From Brachionus rotundiformis (taxonomy: Eukaryota > Rotifera > Eurotatoria > Ploima > Brachionidae): a stretch of 64,000 bases of DNA. The notes beneath the pieces were generated by a model. It was not told where the DNA came from, searched no databases, and worked only from the letters and a program-made list of their open reading frames with translations. Positions 1 to 11,200 of the stretch are shown here, one piece after another. Each line of letters starts with the position of its first letter. Position 1 is the first letter of the stretch. Where the stretch lies: positions 266,947 to 330,946 of the forward strand of contig JAESIW010000208.1 of assembly GCA_016802295.1 (NCBI GenBank), in the 5' to 3' direction. A program made the position numbers and the translations under genes.

Positions 1-18
1 TGAATGCAAATTATTGAT

Positions 19-3000
19 CTAAAATTGGCGAGTAACATGTACAATGGGCGGTTTGGCAGTGACCAAGAGCTGATCTGGACAGCAATTTTTAGTAGTAGTG
101 GTAGTTGTCTGCTGAGTGGTTGAGGTGGTCGTAGTCTTTGTAGTGGTTGTGGTAGTGGTCTCGGGACAACATGGCCTAGAGGCTGAGCGCGCGCGGACCA
201 TCTGACCGCCGCTTAGCTCGTTCAAATTGGTCGTGCTTTTGGACGCGGCACGAAAATTTCTGCTAAGCTCGCTGCCATTCGGCAACGGTATCTCCTCCAT
301 TTGGTTCAAATTGTTCGCCGACGGCAGCTTCAACAGCGACTGGGTCAACACAGCTTTGTCCACTCCCTCCTGATTTATCAACTTGGTCACACTAAACTTG
401 CTGTACGTGCCCCAATTGTCAACATTGTGCGCCGTAATCACCTTCTCAATGGTCTTGACCGGCCTGGGCGGCCTGTTCAGCGTCTCGTGCATGCTCGAGC
501 TTCTCTGTCTGCTCGAGAGCACCTTTAGCTTCTCGCCAGCGTTCAGCACAGTGTCGTTGACAAATTTAAATGTCACATTTATGTTCTGATCTGGCACAAA
601 TCTGTGTATGTACCAGCCCTTTAGGTTGACCGATTTGTTCGAGCTCAAATTCTCCAATATTATGTACTCGCCGTTCAGGGCTGTTTCCAGGATACCAATC
701 GCGCCCGACACATACCTGTTCGCCTTGTGCTTAATGGCATACTTGTTGCCGGTCTCTGTCTTGACCAATTCGTTGGCTGGCCGGCTCTTGGGCGGCGACT
801 GTGACCTGTTCACATTTGTGATCACAATGTTCTTGTGTACGGCGTTATTGTTCAAGTTGGTGTGAGACTGTGACCGCTGACTAGGCACTGGATTTAGTTG
901 GATGTTTATTTGCTTTTCATAATTACCATTGGAGTCCGTGTTGTATCTGTGCTCCTCGAATACCTCGCGCGAGTGATGGTTTTGTTCGAATATGCGCTTG
1001 GTATACGTGGACATGTTGTCGCCACAATTGACACCATTGTTCAGGTATTTGTGCCGCTTTTGGGCCTCAATCAGCTCTTGTTCTTGCCTAAGCTTTTCCA
1101 ATATGTACTTTTCGTGCTCTTCTCTTTCTTTTTTAAGTCTGACCTCGCGATCCAGTCTCTCTTGGTCAAAGTCTGTGCTTATTACCACGTAATTTTGGAA
1201 CTTTTGCTCGCCTATTTGACGTCTTAGTTTGTCGTCGATTTCTTTGTCACGTTGACGGCGAGCTTCGATTTGACGCTGTCGGCGTCTTTCTTCCTCTATT
1301 TCGCGCTGCATTTTCTCGTCGGCTTCTCGTTGTCGTCGCATCTTCTCCTCGTATTCGATCTGTAGCCTGAGCTGTTCGTCGCGCTGTAGCCTGAGACGTT
1401 CTTCTTCCTGTTTGCGGCGTTCTTCGAGCTCTCGCTGCTTGCGTAGTTGCTCGTCGAATTCTCTTTGAATTCGGATCTGTTCTTCGCGCTGGCGCGCACG
1501 AGCCTCCTCCTCTCTACGCAATTTTTCCTCGTATTCCCGCTGAATACGTATTTGTTCCTCTTCTATCTTCTGCAAGCGTAGTCTTTCTTCATACTCTCTT
1601 TGTAGCCGTAGTTGTTCTTCGAGCTCGCGTCTTCTCTTCTCCTCTTCCAAGAGACGGGCCTGCTCTAGCTCGTATTCTCTTCGTCGCTTTTCCTCTTCTT
1701 CCCGTAGCCTACGCAGCCTTTCTTCCTCTTCTTCTCGTTGACGTCTCAGACGCTCTTGCTCCTCAGCCTCCCAGCGCAGTCTTTCCTCCTCCTCTTGGCG
1801 TTGCCTACGGAGCCTTTCTTCTTCTTCTCGTTGACGTCTCAGACGCTCTTGCTCCTCAGCCTCCCGGCGCAGTCTTTCCTCCTCCTCTTGGCGTTGCCTA
1901 CGGAGCCTCTCTTCCTCTTCTCGTTCACGCTCTCGGCGTCGCTTTTCTTCCTCTTCGCGCTGCTTTCTCAACAATTCCTCATATTCCAACTTTCTGCGTT
2001 CCTCCTCTTCTCTCTCTCGTTGCTTTCTACGCCTTTCTTCCTCTTCTCGCTCACGTTTAAGTCTATTAAAACAAATTTATTCAATTAATTAATTAATTAA
2101 TTTTTTGTTTATCTTTTTTAATTAAATGTGAAAATGTTATTAAATTATATGTTTATTAGATATTATTGGGGAAGTAAAAGAGGAAACAATGCTACAGGAC
2201 ACTTTTTTTTGGTTTATGGTATGCTATAGAATAAACTTTTGGCAAAGTGTATGAAAAAATATGCGGTAACTTGGTCTCCATTTAAAAAAGACTGACCAAA
2301 TGGCTACATTTAGATAAAAAAGATATATAACTCAAAAACAAAGAATGGCCTAATGTGAACAAGCTAAGCTTTTACCAAATTTTTAAAGTGTTAAATCCTG
2401 AATTGAAAGAGTCTCTATATTTTCAATTCGTAAGTATTAGGTTGTTTAATAAGTTTTTTCGTCGATTTTTAAATGAAAAAATCTCATCAGAGATTAAACT
2501 TTTTTATGGAATGTTGTACATCATTTGAAAGAGCAACTCTTGTTCTTTCAAATGATATATAAGATTATATGTTTGCTTTTTAAATTTCTAAATAATTAAC
2601 TAAATAAAAATGTATGACAAAAAAATGCATATCCGCCATTGCATGTTATTCAAGTTTAACGAAGGAAAAAATGCGACAGAGGCTACCAAATCGATTTGTT
2701 TGGTATATGGCGACGACGCTCTGACTTTTCGCACTTGTCAAAATTGGTTTGCTCGATTCAAAGCTGGAGATATCGACCTCAATGACAAAGAACGCGTTGG
2801 GAGAACCGTCGAAGCTGATGACGCGTATTTGCAAGAGCTGCTTGAGGAAGACCCGAGGCTGTCGACTAGACAGCTCGCTAAAGAGATGTCTGCAACAAAT
2901 GGCACCGTTTGGAATAGATTAAAAGCATTAGGAAAGATCCAAAAGGAAAAAGCCTAGAAAAAAACGAAAAAACTTATTAAACAATCTAATACTTAGCATG

Positions 3001-6000
3001 GGCTTTTCTGCAGTTATTCTTTTGCATCATAAAAAGACTACATTTGTGGACATTAAGAGATTCCGAATAAAACAGTTTACCAAACTAATTATTCCCATTC
3101 AGGTCCCTGAGTACCTCTGGCTAGGGAAAAGGCTAATCAAAAGTGCATTACAACAAGAGCTATTGGCCACCTTTCTTTTTAATTAGTAGCCAAGCATCCA
3201 ATGCAGTTATTCTGAGAAAATGGATATGTGTCAATAAATGATTGACCAAAGAATACAATTCAGAAAGCTTCTAAACCCATTTTTACTAATTAATTAGTTT
3301 ATAAAAATATAGACATTTAAGGTGCTGTGAATTTGAATAAGAAAGAGAACAAAAATTTTCCTATTTTGATAAATTAAAATTTATTTAAATAAAATACATT
3401 TAAAAAATACTGCAACATAGCGCAACATACTTTGTAGCATCTTTTTTACCAAAAATAAAAATTTTATTTTATTTTTTTTTAGGTAAACAAAATCAATTAT
3501 CAATGCAGGTCTTATTAATCCTTTACTTTTTGTCTTTTATCTACACCAGAAAAATTATTTTTGGTAAAAAAGATGCTACAAAGTATGTTGCGCTATGTTG
3601 CAGTATTTTTTAAATGTATTTTATTTAAATAAATTTTAATTTATCAAAGAAGGAAAAGTTTTTATTCTTTGAAATTCACAAAATTGACATTTAATTATTC
3701 AAAATTTTATTTTAATTTTGAAATATGAAACTTGATAAAATGCTTTTTGAAATTCCGAAATAAAGAAATTAAAAAAATATAAAGTAATTAAAATGTTGTC
3801 ATTAAGACATATATTAATTTCCATCGGTTGGTCTTCACTTAAATAAAAAGGCTAGCAAAATAATAAATAATAAGTCTTTAGGATTTGAAATATAATTTTA
3901 TCTAACATTTTTTCTGGCAACATCAGTTGGTTATTTTTTTTACCAAATATTTAATTTTGATCTGTTTTATAATCTATCCTTTCAGATAATTAAAATGCAA
4001 TTGCTATTATGAGGTGTGTGCTAAATTCAAAAATATATTAAATCTATTAATTGTGATTATTTTGTTAAAAGATTTTGTTATCTAAATATTTTCACGCAAT
4101 TTTTGAAAAATATTTTTAATAATAGAAAAAAGAACAAGATTTCTATTTAAAATGCAATTAAAATGTGATTATTTGATTAAATGATTTTAAAATGATGTAA
4201 TTAAATATTTACTTTGATGCTTTTAAAGATTCAAACAAAATATTAATAAAGTGTTTAGTAATTACTATTTTAAGTGAATTAGAAATTTATTTTATACGAG
4301 TATAAAATTTTTATTCAGCTATCTATTAATCAAAATCGTTTTTCATTATCTCCTTGTAAAATGGGAGGTTAGATGCAAAAAAACTTGATACCTAAGATTT
4401 GGCATTTTTATGACTAAATATAAACTCATAAAATGAAAAAAAAAAATTCTAAATAGAATAAAAAATAATTTTATGATCAATTTGAAATATAAGCTTAAAT
4501 TATAAAAAAGAAGCCTTTTTTTTTAATTTTTAGTAGTAAAAATTTAGCTTTTGATGGACAGTGGTCAGAGGAGTTTTAATTATTCTATTTTAACCTAAAA
4601 AAAGAAAAAATTAAATGAATTTTTTGTATATAAATGTTTGAAACCTATGAACAGAAAAATCAAGCTACATCAATGGACCAAGCGGTTTTTCAGAGATTAG
4701 ATCAAGGAATCGTTTAAAACTTGTACCGATTCCTTGATTTGTCCGCAAGATGCAACTGTTTGAGCCATTAGCATTTTTTACATGCTTTAAAGAATTGGAT
4801 CTACACACTTAAACATGGTTTTCCAAGCTTAAATAATCTGAAGCTCTGTAAATCTAATGATCTTTAGGTCAATAAAAAAACATTCAAGTCAATTAGTATA
4901 AAATTTTTAAATCAAAATGTAAAAAATAAAAAAATCCAAATACATTAATTAAATGTTATGCATTTGTTAAAAGGTCTATGATTTAAGACAAATAAAATAG
5001 CTGAAATTTTAATTTTATTTTCAATTTAAAACAAGAATATCTTGAATTATTAAAATTATTTAAATTAGAGAGGTAAGATTTTCTTATTTTTCTTGTTATT
5101 TTTGTTTTGTTTTGTTTTTTTTTAGTATTTTTATGTTGTGAAAATATTAAAGCTTAATTTAATTTAAATAAACTTAAAAAACTCATTTTGAAAAAAATTT
5201 TTACCATTTTGAAAAAATAAAAAAACTATTTGCATTAAATTATCATTCATTTAGGTATAAAATTTTATGTTTTAGCAAACAAATCGTAAACAATTTAAAT
5301 GACATAGATAAATATTATAAACATTACATTTTTTGGTTAAACTTTGCTGAGTTGGAAGCCCTAGTGCCTAAGCTAAATGGCTGACACAACTAAGTACTCT
5401 GGAAAACAATAAATTCAAATAACATAAATATATTTCTAAAATAATAATTTCCAAAAGCCTTATATTTGGCCAATAAATGAAAAAAAATCTATAAAAATTA
5501 ATGACAAATAAAACTAAATTGAAAACCAAACCTATTCTATTAACAAATAAACTATTAATGCCAACAATAAAAAAATAAACCAAATCGGATGGTTATTATT
5601 TTTCTTTTTAATGGCTATTATTCTAAATTGACTTGAAACTCTAATTAAAATTTGAAAATAAAATCAGAGCCTCATTAATTTATCTGATTAGAAAAAATAA
5701 ATTTTCTTATAAATGCTCCTATTTAGCACTAATTGACGTTTTTCTCTAATCACTATTTATTTAAATTTTTAAATAAAATAAATATTAGTCCAACTAGTAA
5801 ATGCCGTGCTGAAACAGTCCAGGTTTAAAAAAGACTTATATATAAATATTCTGATCAGTATTTTATTATTTAAATAATAAAAATAAATTTTGATCAATTA
5901 ATAAAGCTTTTGCTGCCTTATTTGGTCTTGCTCTGCTGCGTTTTTCACCAATTGGTAAATCTTTTGCTTCTGCTGGTTTGTCATATTTTAATCTGATAGC

Positions 6001-6136
6001 AAGACCGGCTAAATTTTTGCTTGAAAAAGGCTGGACAGGTGCAAACCGATCATTTCCAACCAAATACTGATCATATGCATATCATAAATTTTACTGATCA
6101 AGATATTTAAATTAATGAAGCCTATAACAATTATTA

Positions 6137-6183
<47 letters not shown>

Positions 6184-8285
6184 TCAATGAACGTCTTTAA
6201 GGCGATGTAAAAAAAAAATAAGTAAATAAAATAAATGAGATAAGCAGTTTTAAAGAGATTAAAGACAACTGTTTCAATTCAATATGACCACTGTCCGATT
6301 TACTATTTATCTTGTATTAAATTGAAGCCGTATAATTAATCTATTAAAATTTTTAAATAAATTCAAAGCTTCATTGGACTAGTTTATCTGATTAGAAAAA
6401 ATAAATTTTCTTAAAAATTCGCTTGATGCTCCTATTTAGCACTAATTGACATTTTTCTCTAATGATTTTATTTTATATTTATAAAATCTTAATTATTTGT
6501 GACATGATATCACTTTATCTAGTTTTATTTTATTTTATTGTTGTTGTTGTTGTTGTATTCTTTATATTCAAATCAATTGACCCAATTTTTAAAAGTTTAA
6601 TTATCTTTTATAATGGTCCTAAAGTAAATAAAGATAAGAGAATTGAGCCCCTCTGCCTGTCCCCTCCAAAAATTAAAAAAAAAAAAAAGTTAATCTTCTT
6701 AATTAAAATTATATCACAGCATCAAAAATAATTTTAAAAACGCTTTATTAATCCTTATAAAATGATTTAAAATAAATTCAGCTAACCTTTGGAGTTCGTC
6801 GAGCTCTTTTTGCCTACGGCGCTGCTCCTCGAGCTCCTTTAGACGCCTGTTATTCTCCTCGAGCTCCTTCTGTTTGCGTCTAAGCTCGTTCTGTTCGAGC
6901 ACACGGTTACTCTCGTTGATCTCGTCCTTGAGGACGAGATTCTCGTAGTTCTCGAATGTGTAGGTCTGAGCGACAAAGCTGTTCATGCGCTGGTTGAGCA
7001 AGCGGGCGTACACAGCCACTTCGGAGTCAAGCGACTTGCTAAAACTGAGCATAGAGGACAAGTCAGCCTTCAAATTGTTTATCTGCTCGTACAGCTGATC
7101 TATCTCGGTCTGCTTTTGCTGACAAGTGTCCTCGTGGCGGTTCTTGGCATCGGCTAGCTTGTCCTGCAGCTCTTGAAGCAACTTGTTCAAATTGAACTCC
7201 TGCAGCTTCAAATTTTTGATCTCCTCCTTGTTGACGTCGATCTCGGCGCTCAGCGACTCCAAGTTTGTCTTCTCCTCTTGCTCTGCCCTCTGTCTGGCCT
7301 CCTCGGCCTGCCTCTTCTTGGTCTCTATTTCCTCGACTATTTTCGAGTACCTGATCTCGTACTCGTGCTTCATCGAGTCGCTGTTGAACTCGTTCAGCTT
7401 GTTAAAGTCCTCTCTGATCTTTTGTTTGATCTCTCTAAGCTCGTTTGTGTAGAAGCCCATGGGGTCTACGATGCGGTTGGCGCCCTGATTGACGAACAAG
7501 CGCTCGAGTTGATCGCGCATGACGCGATGAAGCTCTTGTTCGAACTTTTTCTTCTCGAGCAGGGTCTGGATCTGGCACTCGAGGTCGACGCGGCCCTCCT
7601 GCTCCCGGTCGAGCGCGTCCGTCAGGCCCCTGAGCTGTTCGCGCAGCTTGTCGTTGCGCTCCGAGTCGTCCAGCAGCGATTTCCGCTTGGACTCGCAGTT
7701 CTCCTTGAGATAGCTGAGCTCGTGCAGGCTCTCGGCGCGCTGCGACTCGAGCGCGCGGATCTTTTCGTGGTCGCGGCTCTGCCACCGGACCTCCTCGTCG
7801 TAGCGCTCGCGCATCCTGTCAAGCTCGTACATGGAGCGAGAGGCGCGTATCTTGGCCATGGTGTTCACCTCGCTGACACTGTTCAGCTCGAGCTTGGCGC
7901 CGCGCAGGTCCTCGTCGAGCCGGCTCCGGTGGCCCTCGCCGCTCGAGTACAGCAGCTCGTTGCGGAACTGGCTGATCCGCTCCTGCAGCTGGTCGTTCTG
8001 GCTCTTCTTGCGCTTGACCGCGTCGACCAGCTGGTCCAGCCGCGAGTTAAGCTCGCTCATTTCTTGCTTCTCGTCCGCGCGCCGGCTCTGCTGCGATGTG
8101 ATCACGTTGCGGATGCGCACGCCCCGCTCTATCTCCTTGGTGAGGATGCGCGTCGTGGCGCCCGCCTCCTCGCTCCGGCTGCGCGCCTTCGCCTCGCTCG
8201 AGCGCTCCGACGACCCGCTCGACTCCCCGTACAGGTACGGCCCCATCGACGACGACCGATCTGATGAACCCTCATCGTCAGACAT
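19..8285 (-). CDS. Cytoplasmic intermediate filament protein with lamin-tail domain and expanded charged segment
   Basis: Two exons, 8285-6787 and 2062-19, join in frame (codon AG|A) to give 1180 residues. Seen: Ser-rich head (1-40); coiled-coil rod starting near residue 77 with the coil 1A-like ELNSRLDQLVDAVKRKK and ending at 421-432 with SEVAVYARLLNQ, which matches the helix-termination consensus of intermediate filaments; then about 380 residues of almost pure Glu/Arg/Gln/Leu (about 455-839) including a 31-residue tandem repeat; a linker; a lamin-tail (LTD) domain at about 951-1072 (GEYIILENLS, NLKGWYIHR); a poly-Thr stretch (1135-1157) flanked by two CCP motifs. There is no C-terminal CaaX box (end TRQF), so a cytoplasmic protostome-type filament is more likely than a nuclear lamin. 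The start at 8285 is chosen because MSDDEGSS opens a typical head and no upstream frame continues. The charged segment is longer than in any family member I know and is the oddity here. Promoter side runs toward the N gap. Confidence 0.9.
1736..1921 (-). repeat. 93-bp tandem duplication inside intermediate filament exon 2
   Basis: Two adjacent copies of a 93-bp unit (starting at about 1736 and 1829) encode the 31-residue repeat of the Glu/Arg-rich segment. The copies differ by only a few bases, for example giving RREAEEQ in one and RWEAEEQ in the other. The period is an exact multiple of three, so the frame and the coiled-coil pattern are kept. The near identity points to a recent duplication by unequal exchange or slippage. 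Confidence 0.85.
2437..2989 (+). mobile_element. Internally deleted mariner transposon
   Basis: Terminal inverted repeats are read directly: TTAGGTTGTTTAATAAG at 2437 and its complement TTAGATTGTTTAATAAG ending at 2989, matching at 24 of the first 25 positions. A TA duplicate flanks each end (2435-2436, 2990-2991). The empty site would have been the 10-bp perfect palindrome TAAGTACTTA with the element inserted at its central TA. At about 553 bp it is less than half the usual 1.3 kb of mariner elements; the part coding for the catalytic domain is gone. Confidence 0.9.
2610..2957 (+). CDS. Mariner transposase N-terminal DNA-binding domain only
   Basis: A 115-residue open frame starts at an ATG and ends at TAG just before the right inverted repeat. 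It aligns with the bipartite helix-turn-helix region of mariner transposases (SETMAR-type): RHCMLFKFNEGKNATEA, then RTCQNWFARFKAGD, DLNDKERVGR, then the second HTH with EEDPRLSTRQLAKEM. The order and spacing of the family are kept and there are no stops or frameshifts. The DD34D catalytic domain (about 230 residues) is wholly absent. The codons are less AT-rich than those of the surrounding intron. It lies inside the intermediate filament intron on the opposite strand. If expressed it could bind mariner ends but not cut them; expression cannot be seen from sequence. Confidence 0.85.
   Translation: MYDKKMHIRHCMLFKFNEGKNATEATKSICLVYGDDALTFRTCQNWFARFKAGDIDLNDKERVGRTVEADDAYLQELLEEDPRLSTRQLAKEMSATNGTVWNRLKALGKIQKEKA
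3327..3679. mobile_element. Foldback element, copy A, with perfect 90-bp arms
   Basis: Bases 3368-3457 and 3556-3645 are perfect inverted copies of each other (90 of 90), separated by 98 bp. The inverted symmetry continues less perfectly to the outer ends GTGAATTT (3327) and AAATTCAC (3679). A related copy lies at 23498-23757 with the same ends and the same core, which shows it is a dispersed element and not a chance palindrome. No coding capacity. Confidence 0.85.
4701..4738. repeat. 12-bp perfect hairpin
   Basis: ATCAAGGAATCG (4701-4712) and CGATTCCTTGAT (4727-4738) form a perfect 12-bp stem around a 14-base loop. Pairing does not continue outside. No related copy was noticed elsewhere. 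Function unknown. Confidence 0.6.
5885..6063 (-). pseudogene. Dispersed coding relic with GRPNKAAKALL-like motif, copy 1
   Basis: A minus-strand frame of about 60 residues reads ...EKRSRARPNKAAKALL... before running into AT-rich DNA. The same motif recurs at about 54715-54835 as RGRPNKAAKALL, in a different gene's intron. The basic GRPxKAAKAL string resembles the C-terminal tails that follow zinc-finger domains in some transposon-derived proteins, but the rest of such a protein is missing, so the family is not assigned. Confidence 0.45.
6140..6183. repeat. (ATT)n microsatellite
   Basis: An uninterrupted run of ATT units, preceded by a slightly impure stretch. A shorter (GTT)n run lies at about 6539-6556. 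Confidence 0.95.
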
Positions 8286-11200
8286 TCTAAATTTTTATCT
8301 AAATTTATCAAAATTTTACTCACAAACAAAACATCACAAAAACAACAAAAATCAGCTTTTTTATAAATATGTTTTTTTTTCTGAAAATAATTTACCTTTA
8401 AAAACATAGGNNNNNNNNNNNNNNNNNNNNNNNNNNNNNNNNNNNNNNNNNNNNNNNNNNNNNNNNNNNNNNNNNNNNNNNNNNNNNNNNNNNNNNNNNN
8501 NNNNNNNNNNNNNNNNNNNNNNNNNNNNNNNNNNNNNNNNNNNNNNNNNNNNNNNNNNNNNNNNNNNNNNNNNNNNNNNNNNNNNNNNNNNNNNNNNNNN
8601 NNNNNNNNNNNNNNNNNNNNNNNNNNNNNNNNNNNNNNNNNCTGAAAACACAAAAAAAAAACATATATAAATATATATATATATATATAAAGAACTTTTC
8701 TAATCCATGTTTAAATTTTGATTTTTTGAGCTCAAACATAAAGGTGAGCCGAAATCAAAAAAATCAAGTTTAGGCTTTTTTTCGAGTTCACCTTTTGGAG
8801 ATATATCAATTTTCAAGCGAGCAAGCTTTGGCATACACATTGGTTATCTTGATTCTTACGTCATTGACTAGCAATTTAAAAAGCTTGAATTGAATTTTTA
8901 ATTAAAATAGAGATTTGGCTTGATAAACAAGATAAAATATGAAAAAAAAATCTTTTTTTTTTTTGTTATTCACGAACAAATTTAAAATAGCTCAAGCAAA
9001 CAATAATCAAGGACTTGTTAAGAACCACAATTAGGCCCGTGCGAATAAATACTTTTAATTAGGTTTTACTAATTAAACTAAATGTCCTCGTTCAATTCAA
9101 TTTTGGCTATCTATTCAAGTGACACAAGGCGTCAGTGGACAATAATGTAAGCTTATGGCTTAATTAGCACTTTTTTGCACCAAAATACCAACAAAGCTGA
9201 CACAAAGGCTAGACACTGTCCGAACCGATGTGAATAGCTTTTTAATTACATTTCCTTAAATAAATCTCTAGATTTAAAACACAAATAAAAAATTAATATA
9301 ACACCTTTTATTATATTTAATTCATTAATCTAATGTAATGTCTGTGTGGTCACCAACACCCTTTATTTACAATAGTTTGCCACTTTTTTGATACAAATTA
9401 TCTTATCTCATCACATCGTGGGTCAGATGGGCCTCCCAATGCTCCTAAAAATCCCATCGCCCATTGTGAACCAATAACTTAATTAAAAGATGGTTAAGTT
9501 TATTGACTTAGAAAGCCGAAGCCCTCTTTCTCATTAATCTACCTGAGAGAAGAAAATTAAAATTATTGCATAAATTTCTTATATTATTTTGGTAGCCAGC
9601 CTCAGGCTTTTTTGCTGTAAAGTAATTTAATTACCTACAGTTTTTGTTGTTGTTTTTTTTTCTTTTTTGATAAAAAATCAATTAAAAAAACCTGGAGGCA
9701 TGATTTAGGTGAAAAATTGAAAAATGTTTTCAAAAATAGTAGAAACAAATTTCCTATTCGTATGGACTTTATCGATTTTCTAGTCTTATTAAATAACATA
9801 ATTTCTTTTAAGATTAATAATAAAAGATTCAAATAATAAAATTTTATTTTTTGCTTGAAAAAAAAAATAATCAAGAATGGTAAAAAAGATTCCTATCAGC
9901 TTGTTATACCAAGTCAATTGCTCTTGTTCAAATAGACACCTTGTTGAAAGTGTCAATCAATTTACTTTCTATTCATTCAAGTCCACCCTAAATTAAGAGA
10001 AAAACTTAAAAAAGCAAGAAAAAAAAAATTAAATTTTTTTCTTTTTTTTTTTTTTTGGAAAATTTTCTAGCTTTCGGTATTGTATTTAAACGTTGTTTTC
10101 GTTTAATCGTACAAATTCCATATAACATTATCAAAACATTTCATTTTGAAAAATAAAAAAAAATCTACGGATTGTAGATTACGCAACCCTAATAGTTACT
10201 AATACGGTATGCTTGCGGGCATGTTGGAATTTGAGTTGAACCAACAACAAGAGCAACAACTACTATTTTTTAAATGTAATATGATGTAACTGTTTACTAA
10301 TTTGGCAAAAAAAGCCTAACAATGCCATGACTACGCTTGTGTCATTTAGCCAAAGTTACATTTATATCTACATACATAAACAAATATTGAGCATATTTTG
10401 TCATTAAGGAAAGCCTACTTACACAAGATTTGTGTTTGTTTGTAATTAAATTAAGTCCTATTCGAGAGCACTCGAAGAATTAAGTTGATTAAAAGAGTGT
10501 AGAGCACTTGGCACGCTCTGTGACCATATAAACTCTCTATTCAGTGCTCAAATCGAGCGCACAAGCTCGCATTTCAGCCATAAGACTTGTGTCACTTTTG
10601 ATAAATGGCTAAATAATGATAGCTAAATTGGCTCGAATAGTGGCACATAGTTTTAATGAAATATTTAAATTGTCATCTAAGAAAGCATTAAAAAATAATT
10701 GCTCGGAATGCTTCTCAGCAATTATTGCACAATATATACATTCTGAACGCTTCACTGAGCCCTATTGATAACTTTCAACCAAATTCCATACCAGCAAATA
10801 TTCCAAACCTAATTGAATCAGCGAATTTTAGTCGGCTGGCGAACCATCTCTATGTTCGCCAGCTCAAATTACACTCACTACTCAAAAATAAATTCAAATT
10901 AAAACATAATAAACTAATAAAATCATAAAATTCTAATTTTTTTCTCTCAAACATAATTTGTTTATAGATTTTGATAAAGAGAATTGAAATTGAAAAAAAA
11001 AAAAAAAAGAAAAAAATTAGCTCTACACCTGTGTAACAAAAGACAAAAAGAGCATGTATTTGGGCTCTTGGTTGCATACACAAATAACATTAAAATGGGA
11101 CTATAAAGATAAAAAAACGCTCAATGGTCAATGCTGACCTTTAGTACAAATTACATTAATGTTTTTTGGCATTTAGCTAGAGATTATTGGTAAATATATA

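Larger units (their letters stand above)
5641..6464. repeat. Diverged direct repeats of about 110 bp in the intermediate filament intron
   Basis: Segments 5641-5751 and 6341-6464 share long matching blocks, e.g. TTATCTGATTAGAAAAAATA and CTCCTATTTAGCACTAATTG, in the same orientation about 700 bp apart. Between them lies the coding relic at 5885-6063. They may be the two ends of one old element or a local duplication; I cannot tell which. Confidence 0.7.
2063..6786 (-). other. Single long intron of the intermediate filament gene
   Basis: Donor GTTAGC follows base 6787 on the minus strand and acceptor TTTTAATAG precedes base 2062. At 4.7 kb it is many times longer than the usual 45-70 bp introns in this window. 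It contains a mariner element (2437-2989), a foldback element (3327-3679), a pair of direct repeats (5641-5751 and 6341-6464), a short coding relic (about 5885-6063) and an (ATT)n run. The remaining AT-rich sequence shows nothing I can name. Confidence 0.85.

Noticed and set aside
301..2088. Several plus-strand open frames (e.g. 608-865, 898-1227, 1738-2088)
   Set aside because: All are shadows of the filament exon 2 on the other strand; the Phe/Leu/Ser runs are the complement of the Glu/Arg repeat.
6462..6731. 89-codon plus-strand frame in the filament intron
   Set aside because: Hydrophobic and Lys runs from AT-rich and (GTT)n sequence; overlaps one of the direct repeats; no family features.
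7173..8264. 363-codon open frame on the plus strand
   Set aside because: It is exactly antisense to the G+C-rich filament exon; the Leu/Val/Ala/Arg-rich translation is what reverse-reading of Glu/Arg/Ser codons gives, and it has no family features.
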